Shown in pieces: positions 58,028 through 64,000 of a stretch of DNA of 64,000 nucleotides; positions within the stretch are counted from its first letter, which is position 1; every line of letters starts with the position of its first letter. Source of the DNA: Erwinia phyllosphaerae (GTDB lineage Bacteria > Pseudomonadota > Gammaproteobacteria > Enterobacterales > Enterobacteriaceae). Location: the NCBI RefSeq assembly GCF_019132875.1, contig NZ_JAHSPF010000005.1, positions 349,799-413,798 of the forward strand, in the 5' to 3' direction. The notes below the pieces were generated by a model. It had not been told where the DNA came from and ran no database searches. It saw only the letters and a list, made by a program, of their open reading frames with translations. The translations under genes and the position numbers were made by a program.

Positions 58028-59850
58028 CGCAACTACTGCTTAATGCCTGTGAGGCACGGCTACTGCGTCCGCTGGACGTGCAGTTTGCCCGCATGGTAGC
58101 AGGCGATGATCCTGCGTTGATGCTGGCTGCGGCCTGCGTCAGCGCCGAGGCGGGCGAAGGCCACGTCTGTCTGCCGCTGGCCCATCTTAGTGAATCGCTG
58201 CTGTTTGGCGGCCGTCATCCGGAACTGGCGGGCCAGCTCTGGCAGGCCGCTGGCGAACCCGACTGGCACCATTTACTTTCCACGGCGCAGGCTGTCGGCG
58301 ATGGTTCGGCGGCAACGCCGCTGGTACTGCATCAGCAGCGGCTCTATCTGCATCGTATGTGGCAGTCTGAAGGCAAAGTCGCACAGTTTATCGTCCGTGA
58401 AGCGCATACGGAATTTGACGAGCGGCAGCTGCGTGCGGCGCTGGACAGACATTTTGGCGAACAGCCCGATAACTGGCAGAAAATTGCCGCCGCCGTGGCG
58501 ATAACCAGACAAATTGCCGTCATTTCCGGTGGGCCGGGCACGGGCAAAACCACTACGGTAGCCAAACTGCTGGCAACGCTGCTGGAGCTTTCCGCAGGTT
58601 CGCTGCGTATACGTTTGGCTGCGCCGACGGGCAAAGCGGCGGCACGGCTGACCGAATCTTTAGGTAAAGCTTTGCAGCAGCTGGACGTTAGCGACGCGGA
58701 AAAACAGCGCTTCCCAACGGAGGCCACCACGCTGCACCGCCTGCTTGGCGCGGTGCCCGGCAGCCAGCGGATGCGCTATCACGTGGGCAATCCGCTGCAT
58801 CTGGATTTACTGGTGGTGGATGAAGCTTCCATGGTCGATCTGCCGATGATGGCTAACCTGATTGCCGCGCTACCGCCTCATGCCCGGGTGATTTTCCTGG
58901 GCGACCGCGATCAGCTCGCTTCGGTAGAGGCGGGAGCGGTGCTGGGCGATATCTGCCACTGCGCGGAATCCGGCTACAGCAGTGAACGTGCGGCAATGCT
59001 GATGCGCCTGACCGGCTGCGATATCGAAAGCAAAGAAGATCAACTGGCCCCAGCGGTACGCGACAGCATTTGCCTGCTGCGCAAAAGCTACCGTTTTGAT
59101 GCCTCTTCGGGCATTGGCCAGCTGGCACTGGCGGTAAACGCCGGGGAAGTACGCCTGGTTGAAAAGGTCTTCAGCGCTGATTTCTCCGATATCGTTCGTT
59201 ATGCATTAAACAGCAGCGCCGAGTATCAGCATCTGCTGGATGCCAGCGTAGAAGGCTACCGGGACTACCTGGTCCAGCTGGCCCAAAAAGCCGAGCCGCG
59301 TCAGGTCATTGAGGCATTTGGCCGCTTTCAGCTGCTGTGCGCGTTACGTGAAGGGCCGTTTGGCGTGATTGGGCTGAATGAACGTATTGAGGCAGCGTTA
59401 CAGAAAAAGCGGCTGGTCCAGCGCCAGCCTGGCAGCAAATGGTATATCGGCAGGCCGGTGATGATTGCTCGTAACGACAGCGCGCTGGGGTTGTTTAACG
59501 GCGATATCGGCATTGCGATGAACGATGCGGAAGGGGCGCTAAAAGTCTTCTTCCCGCTGCCGGACGGCACCATCAGGGCCGTGCAGCCCAGCCGTTTGCC
59601 GCCGCACGAAACTGCTTATGCTATGACCGTGCATAAATCGCAGGGATCGGAGTTTGACCACACGCTGCTGGTACTGCCAAACCAGTTTGCACCGGTTTTA
59701 ACCCGCGAGCTGGTTTATACCGCGATAACCCGCGCCAGGAAGCAGTTAACGCTTTATGCGGATAGCCAGGTGCTGAACAGCGCGATAAAAATGCGTACGC
59801 GCCGCCGTAGCGGGCTGGTGGAGCGGCTGGCGGACAGGAAAACAGCGTAG
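58018..59850 (+). CDS. recD: RecD subunit of exonuclease V (5'-3' helicase)
   Basis: RecD is the fast 5'-3' helicase of RecBCD and controls nuclease activity. The 610-residue product has Walker [12 protein letters not shown] (170-180), Walker [10 protein letters not shown], and the C-terminal motif [14 protein letters not shown] with [12 protein letters not shown] 58018 follows GGAGGAAC within the recB end. An imperfect inverted repeat (TTGCTG...CAGCAA, 59867-59911) follows its stop. Confidence 0.96.
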   Translation: MAIAQLLLNACEARLLRPLDVQFARMVAGDDPALMLAAACVSAEAGEGHVCLPLAHLSESLLFGGRHPELAGQLWQAAGEPDWHHLLSTAQAVGDGSAATPLVLHQQRLYLHRMWQSEGKVAQFIVREAHTEFDERQLRAALDRHFGEQPDNWQKIAAAVAITRQIAVISGGPGTGKTTTVAKLLATLLELSAGSLRIRLAAPTGKAAARLTESLGKALQQLDVSDAEKQRFPTEATTLHRLLGAVPGSQRMRYHVGNPLHLDLLVVDEASMVDLPMMANLIAALPPHARVIFLGDRDQLASVEAGAVLGDICHCAESGYSSERAAMLMRLTGCDIESKEDQLAPAVRDSICLLRKSYRFDASSGIGQLALAVNAGEVRLVEKVFSADFSDIVRYALNSSAEYQHLLDASVEGYRDYLVQLAQKAEPRQVIEAFGRFQLLCALREGPFGVIGLNERIEAALQKKRLVQRQPGSKWYIGRPVMIARNDSALGLFNGDIGIAMNDAEGALKVFFPLPDGTIRAVQPSRLPPHETAYAMTVHKSQGSEFDHTLLVLPNQFAPVLTRELVYTAITRARKQLTLYADSQVLNSAIKMRTRRRSGLVERLADRKTA

Positions 59851-59974
59851 CGTTGTGAGATATGTGTTGCTGGCTGTTTTACGCGCGTTTTATTGACGTA
59901 AACAGCAGCAATTGATGTCCATCTTGTGAGTATGGGTGGAACATTTTCTTGCAGCCCGGCGGTTCGCTGAGCAG

Positions 59975-60010
59975 GTAATGCAGTTGCATTGTACAATGCA
60001 ACTGCATTAC
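59975..60010. promoter_or_regulatory. Perfect 36-bp palindrome over the prlF-yhaV promoter
   Basis: Each arm is the reverse complement of the other: GTAATGCAGTTGCATTGT at 59975-59992 is mirrored at 59993-60010. A -35-like TTGCAT (59984-59989) and -10-like TACGAT (60008-60013), 18 bp apart, lie inside or at its edge. This fits an operator through which PrlF, a SpoVT/AbrB-type dimer or higher oligomer, represses its own operon. Confidence 0.85.
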
Positions 60011-60060
60011 GATAGCGTAAGCCTGCTTATTTCTGACCGATAAAACAGAGGAGACAGAAC

Positions 60061-60393
60061 ATGCTCTTAAATATGGCGGAAGTCTCTCTGCGTGCCGAGT
60101 CCCGGCTTACCGAACGCAGCCAGACCACTATCCCCGCCGCCATTCGCGATGCCTTACGGCTAAAGCCGGGAGAAGTGATCGAGTATTCGCTGCTGCCTGG
60201 CGGCAACGTGATTATGACCCGGCAGCATCAGGGAGAGGATCCGGTTATCGATTCATTCCTGCATTTTCTTGAACAGGACATGGTACAAAACCCACAGCGT
60301 ATTCAACCTGTCCCTGCTTCTGCCTGGGCCAATATTACAGCGCTTACCGCAGGAGTTGAGGTTGATTTAGACGCGCCGCTCACGGATGACTAG
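60061..60393 (+). CDS. prlF: PrlF (SohA) antitoxin
   Basis: The 110-residue product has a SpoVT/AbrB swapped-hairpin domain (SRLTERSQTTIPAAIRDALR) and a C-terminal tail (about 60-110, with QHQGEDPVIDSFLHFLEQD) that binds the YhaV toxin in E. coli. ATG 60061 follows AGGAG. It ends 13 bp before yhaV with yhaV's ribosome site in between. E. coli has the pair elsewhere (near agaR); here it is inserted between recD and argA. Confidence 0.92.
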   Translation: MLLNMAEVSLRAESRLTERSQTTIPAAIRDALRLKPGEVIEYSLLPGGNVIMTRQHQGEDPVIDSFLHFLEQDMVQNPQRIQPVPASAWANITALTAGVEVDLDAPLTDD

Positions 60394-60406
60394 CAGGAGG
60401 CAGAGC

Positions 60407-60898
60407 GTGGAATATCTGGAAATTAACGGCTGGAAGATCTATTTTCACGCCTGCTTTACGGCTCAGCTAATGCAGCTGGTCGCGGAAGTAGCGACATTAA
60501 AAGCCAGCCAGCCGGAGGAATACCGGAAGAAAAAGCCAACGAAATTGCTGGCTGCAATAACGCGAGTCGTCAGGGAGGTCATCGCGGCGGACCCTTTAGG
60601 GCCGCAGTTTCGCCATGGCGGCACGCTGGGCGATGAGCATAAACACTGGTTCCGCGCCAAATTTTTACAGCAGTTTCGCCTGTTTTATCGCTGTAGCGAA
60701 CAGCATAAAACGGTGATACTCGGCTGGGTTAATGACGAGCACTCGCTGCGTGCTTACGACAGCAAAACGGACGCATACAAAATTTTTGCGAAAATGCTCG
60801 CAGCAGGCCATCCGCCCGACGACTGGGACGCGCTTTTACAAGAGGCCCGCGCTCACATGCCATCCCTACAAATTGAGCTGCTGTCCGGGGTTCGCTGA
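60407..60898 (+). CDS. yhaV: YhaV ribosome-dependent RNase toxin
   Basis: The 163-residue product matches YhaV (NGWKIYFHACF, FRHGGTLGDEHKHWFRAKF, VILGWVNDEHSLRAYDSKTDAY), a RelE-superfamily mRNA interferase inhibited by PrlF. GTG 60407 is chosen because a perfect AGGAGG (60395-60400) lies six bases before it and it aligns with the E. coli start; an ATG at 60386 inside prlF has no site. It converges with argA. Confidence 0.92.
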   Translation: MEYLEINGWKIYFHACFTAQLMQLVAEVATLKASQPEEYRKKKPTKLLAAITRVVREVIAADPLGPQFRHGGTLGDEHKHWFRAKFLQQFRLFYRCSEQHKTVILGWVNDEHSLRAYDSKTDAYKIFAKMLAAGHPPDDWDALLQEARAHMPSLQIELLSGVR

Positions 60899-60930
60899 TT
60901 TTACTTCGCCTTTTAACCCGTATAGCCCTG

Positions 60931-60961
60931 AAAAATGCCCATGCCATAAACAGCATGGGGC
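60931..60961 (-). terminator. Terminator of argA (minus strand)
   Basis: Read on the minus strand, CCCATGC pairs with GCATGGG around a short loop and is followed by ATTTTT. It lies about 30 bp beyond the argA stop and just after yhaV, so it may also slow read-through from the plus strand. Confidence 0.75.
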
Positions 60962-60989
60962 TGGTTGTGCGTGGCTTTAGCTAAGGCAG

Positions 60990-62333
60990 CTAAGCCATTC
61001 TTGCATGACTCAAATCCGCCATCAGTACCTTTGAGCGGCGCTGATAGTTGTACATCTGTTTTTTACTTTCCGGCAGCTCTTCAATGTCCACCGGCGTAAA
61101 GCCGCGTTCCTGAAACCAGTGAATACTACGCGTGGTCAGCACAAACAGCTTTTTCAGTCCCATCTGGCGAGCCTGTAGCGCGACGCGTTCCAGCAGCGCT
61201 TCGCCGCGTGACGAACTGCGATAGTCGGGATGGACCGCGACGCAGGCCATTTCGCCAATTTTTTCTTCCGGGAAAGGGTAGAGGGCCGCGCAGCCGATGG
61301 TCAGATTGTCACGCTCGATAATCGTAAACTTATCGATTTCAATTTCCAGCTGCTCGCGCGAGCGGCGTACCAGAATACCCTGTTGCTCCAGCGGGCGGAT
61401 CAGCTCCAGAATGCCGCCGATATCGTTGATGGTAGCGCGACGAATCTGCTCGGCGCTTTCCATGACAATTTGCGTGCCGATGCCGTCGCGCGAGAACAGT
61501 TCCTGAAGTAGCGTGCCGTCTTCCTGATAGCTAATCAGATGGCTACGACGCACGCCGCTGCGGCAGGCTTTGACCGCGCCGCGCAGAAAACGCACCGTGG
61601 AAGAGAGGTAATCGTTGCTCTCTTCCAGTTCCGCAATGCGCTGCTGCGCTTCGTTTGGAAACAGCTCGGAAATAATCGCGCCTTCGCTGTCAGTTACGCC
61701 CTGTTCCGCGCAGAAACCGATCATTTTTTCTGCTTTCAGTTTGATAGCCAGCTGCGTCGCCACTTCTTCCGACGTCAGGTTAAAGCTTTCGCCCGTCACG
61801 GAAACCGCCACTGGCCCAAGCAGCACGATAGCGCCGCTGTCCAGCTGGCGGTGAATGGCTTCCTCGTCGATACGGCGAATGCGGCCGCTATGGCAGTAGT
61901 CCACGCCGTCATCGACGCCCAGCGGCTGCGCGATAATAAAGTTGCCGCTTACCACATTAATATGCGCGCCCTGTAACGGCGTATTGTTCAGGCTCATTGA
62001 AAGGCGAGCGGTAATATCCAGCTGTAAACGGCCAGCGGCCTGCTTGACCAGTTCCAGCGACTGCGCGTCGGTTACGCGCGTATGCTTGTGGTAAATCGGC
62101 TCCAGCTGGTGCTCCGCCAGATTCGCGTCAATCTGTGGACGGGCGCCATACACCACGACCAGACGAATGCCCAGGCTATGCAGCAGGCCGATATCGTTAA
62201 CGATGCTTGAGAAATTCTCGTGTTCGATGGCTTCGCCGCCCAGCATAATGACGAACGTCTTACCACGATGGGCATTGATATAGGGCACGGTATGGCGAAA
62301 CCCCTGAACCAGCTCGGTACTCCGTTCCTTCAC
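60990..62333 (-). CDS. argA: N-acetylglutamate synthase
   Basis: ArgA acetylates glutamate with acetyl-CoA, the first step of arginine biosynthesis, and is inhibited by arginine. The 447-residue product has an amino-acid-kinase-like domain ([31 protein letters not shown] region) and a C-terminal GNAT domain ([20 protein letters not shown]). The start is GTG 62333 after AGAGGA. It is four residues longer than E. coli ArgA (443), at the C terminus. Two ARG boxes lie just upstream. Confidence 0.96.
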   Translation of the reverse strand: MKERSTELVQGFRHTVPYINAHRGKTFVIMLGGEAIEHENFSSIVNDIGLLHSLGIRLVVVYGARPQIDANLAEHQLEPIYHKHTRVTDAQSLELVKQAAGRLQLDITARLSMSLNNTPLQGAHINVVSGNFIIAQPLGVDDGVDYCHSGRIRRIDEEAIHRQLDSGAIVLLGPVAVSVTGESFNLTSEEVATQLAIKLKAEKMIGFCAEQGVTDSEGAIISELFPNEAQQRIAELEESNDYLSSTVRFLRGAVKACRSGVRRSHLISYQEDGTLLQELFSRDGIGTQIVMESAEQIRRATINDIGGILELIRPLEQQGILVRRSREQLEIEIDKFTIIERDNLTIGCAALYPFPEEKIGEMACVAVHPDYRSSSRGEALLERVALQARQMGLKKLFVLTTRSIHWFQERGFTPVDIEELPESKKQMYNYQRRSKVLMADLSHARMA

Positions 62334-62343
62334 GGCAAATCCT

Positions 62344-62382
62344 CTATGAATTATTATTCGCTAAAACTGTATTTTTATTCTT
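62344..62382. promoter_or_regulatory. Paired ARG boxes (ArgR operator) before argA
   Basis: Two 18-bp ARG-box-like sequences, TATGAATTATTATTCGCT (62344-62361) and ACTGTATTTTTATTCTTT (62365-62382), are separated by exactly 3 bp, the spacing bound by ArgR hexamers. The first is a good match to the TGAAT-N4-ATTCA core. Arginine-dependent repression of argA is inferred. Confidence 0.85.
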
Positions 62383-62664
62383 TTATCGCGCAGGCGCAAG
62401 TAGCAATTTTCTCAGAGTGGTAACAAATTTAACCTGGAGGCCAGAGCGCGCAGGCAAATTTCACTCATGGCCTTCTGGCTGCTCGCTCTTGCCGTGCATA
62501 GCAGTACTTTGCCTGCTGTGGTCTTGCCGCTTTGCTTTAACAGAGTATGCAGGCACGGCTTTTAAGGGGTGACACCGCCAGCAGGATTCGCTAAAGTTTT
62601 CGTCCCTTGTAGCTTTTTGATGTCCTTTTTATCTACAAAACAGCAATTTTATTACTGGAGTGGC

Positions 62665-63915
62665 ATGTCTGATTTACCTTCGCCCGACCGACGCCGATGG
62701 TTACAGGGCGCTGGCGCAGCGCTGTTATTAAGCGTCACTAAAATGGGGCTGGCGGCGACCAGCCATATTGTCGCCGTGCGCATCTGGCCTTCATCTACCT
62801 ATTCTCGCGTTACGCTGGAATCCAATACCCCGCTGAAATATAAACAGTTTGCGCTAAGCCATCCCGAACGCGTGGTGGTGGATATCTCTGGCGTGCAGCT
62901 GAATCATGTTCTTAACCACGTTGGGCATCTGGTACGCAGCGACGATCCCTATATTAAAAACGCGCGCGTCGGCCAGTTCGATCCCAATACGGTACGGCTG
63001 GTGCTGGAACTCAAGCAAAGCGTGACGCCTAAGGTCTTCACGCTTGATCCGGTGGCGGGTATTAAAAACAGGCTGGTGCTGGATCTTTATCCCGGCGGCA
63101 CCCGCAGCCATAACCATGAAGACGATCCGCTGCTGGCGCTTTTACAGGATTATAATAAAGGCGATTTGGAAAGCGGCCAGCCGGTTTCGGCACCGCTGCC
63201 CGGTAAGGCAGGCAGAGATCGACCAATTATCATCATGATCGATCCCGGTCACGGTGGCGAAGATACGGGCGCTATTGGTAAGCATAAAACCAAAGAAAAA
63301 GACGTAGTGCTGAAAATTGCCCGGCGCCTGAAACAGCTGATCGATAAGCAGCCCCACATGCGTGCGCACATGACGCGCAACGAAGACGTGTTTATTCCGC
63401 TAAAGGTAAGGGTGGCGAAAGCGCGCAGGCTACGCGCCGATCTGTTTGTCTCAATTCATGCCGATGCTTTTACCAGCAGGGCAGCAAGGGGCTCGTCCGT
63501 TTTTGCTCTGTCGACCAAAGGCGCGACCAGTACCGCAGCGCGCTATCTGGCGCAAACGCAAAACGAATCGGATCTGATTGGCGGCGTCAGCATGAGCGGC
63601 GACCGCTATCTTGACCATACCATGTTCGATATGGTGCAAAGCCTGACCGTCAACGACAGCCTGAAGTTTGGCAACGAAGTATTAAAGCACATGGGCAAAA
63701 TTAACCATCTGCATAAAAAGAAGATGGAGCAGGCGGCCTTTGCCGTTCTGAAAGCGCCAGATATTCCTTCTATCCTGGTAGAAACGGCTTTTATCAGCAA
63801 TCTGGAAGAGGAGCGCAAGCTGCGCACGACAAAGTTTCAGCATCAGGTGGCCGAAGCCATTCTTGCCGGCATAAAAAATTACTTTGCCAAAGGCGCGCCG
63901 CTGGCGCCACGCTAG
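62665..63915 (+). CDS. amiC: N-acetylmuramoyl-L-alanine amidase AmiC
   Basis: AmiC cleaves septal peptidoglycan during daughter-cell separation, activated by NlpD. The 416-residue precursor has a Tat signal ([16 protein letters not shown]), an AMIN domain (about 35-150, [20 protein letters not shown]) for septal targeting, and an amidase_3 domain with zinc ligands in [24 protein letters not shown] and [13 protein letters not shown] 62665 follows GGAGTGGC; an upstream in-frame extension is not used. It ends one base before a 7-bp tandem repeat. Confidence 0.95.
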   Translation: MSDLPSPDRRRWLQGAGAALLLSVTKMGLAATSHIVAVRIWPSSTYSRVTLESNTPLKYKQFALSHPERVVVDISGVQLNHVLNHVGHLVRSDDPYIKNARVGQFDPNTVRLVLELKQSVTPKVFTLDPVAGIKNRLVLDLYPGGTRSHNHEDDPLLALLQDYNKGDLESGQPVSAPLPGKAGRDRPIIIMIDPGHGGEDTGAIGKHKTKEKDVVLKIARRLKQLIDKQPHMRAHMTRNEDVFIPLKVRVAKARRLRADLFVSIHADAFTSRAARGSSVFALSTKGATSTAARYLAQTQNESDLIGGVSMSGDRYLDHTMFDMVQSLTVNDSLKFGNEVLKHMGKINHLHKKKMEQAAFAVLKAPDIPSILVETAFISNLEEERKLRTTKFQHQVAEAILAGIKNYFAKGAPLAPR

Positions 63916-63916
63916 C

Positions 63917-64000
63917 TGCTGAATGCTGAATGCTGAATGCTGAATGCTGAATGCTGAATGCTGAATGCTGAATGCTGAATGCTGAATGCTGAATGCTGAA
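63917..64000. repeat. Twelve or more perfect TGCTGAA heptamers (runs off window)
   Basis: Exactly 12 identical 7-bp units fill 63917-64000 and continue past the edge, so the true number is unknown. The array starts one base after the amiC stop. Because 7 is not a multiple of 3, each frame meets TGA stops within the array, so it is not coding. Confidence 0.97.

Overview
The window is chromosomal DNA from a gammaproteobacterium of the order Enterobacterales. The core genes are close in sequence and order to the Escherichia coli block running from recJ-prfB-lysS through lysR/lysA/galR, aas-lplT, tas-ygdR-ygdQ-mutH, rppH-ptsP-lgt-thyA-ppdA-ppdB-ygdB-ppdC-recC-ptrA-recB-recD to argA and amiC. The G+C-rich coding, a second FtsI paralogue, and RND pumps that each carry their own outer-membrane factor point to Erwiniaceae (Pantoea/Mixta/Erwinia), but I cannot fix the genus from the sequence alone.

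Layout. 1-4.3 kb: the 3' end of recJ, a G+C-poor insert with a putative ADP-ribosyltransferase, then prfB (with its programmed frameshift) and lysS. 4.4-10 kb: a lipoprotein serine protease, an MFS exporter, the divergent lysR/lysA pair and galR with a palindromic operator. 10-33.6 kb: a long accessory block between galR and aas, holding a BisC-type molybdoenzyme, an OmrA/OmrB-type small RNA, an FtsI (PBP3) paralogue, five 49-bp tandem repeats, a lipoprotein subtilisin autotransporter, an orphan ribbon-helix-helix protein and two complete, adjacent RND efflux operons (AcrAB-like plus outer-membrane factor, and MdtABC plus outer-membrane factor). 34-41 kb: aas-lplT (lysophospholipid salvage), then tas, ygdR, ygdQ and mutH on the minus strand, with a DnaA-box-bearing intergenic region between mutH and rppH. 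41-48 kb: rppH-ptsP, lgt-thyA, four 50-bp tandem repeats and the minor-prepilin cluster ppdA-ppdB-ygdB-ppdC. 48-60 kb: recC-ptrA-recB-recD, the double-strand-break repair locus with its embedded periplasmic protease. 60-64 kb: a PrlF-YhaV toxin-antitoxin pair under a perfect 36-bp palindrome, argA with paired ARG boxes, and amiC followed by at least twelve copies of a 7-bp repeat that run off the window.

Accessory DNA is concentrated at breaks in the conserved gene order: recJ|prfB, galR|aas and recD|argA. The most interesting items are the R-S-E-type ADP-ribosyltransferase with a Q-x-E catalytic loop and TTG start (362-1213), a serine-rich low-complexity insertion in the docking domain of MdtB, the palindrome over the prlF promoter, three unrelated tandem-repeat tracts (49, 50 and 7 bp), and an FtsI paralogue whose SxN motif reads SSD. 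No CRISPR array, insertion sequence, rRNA or tRNA gene was seen.
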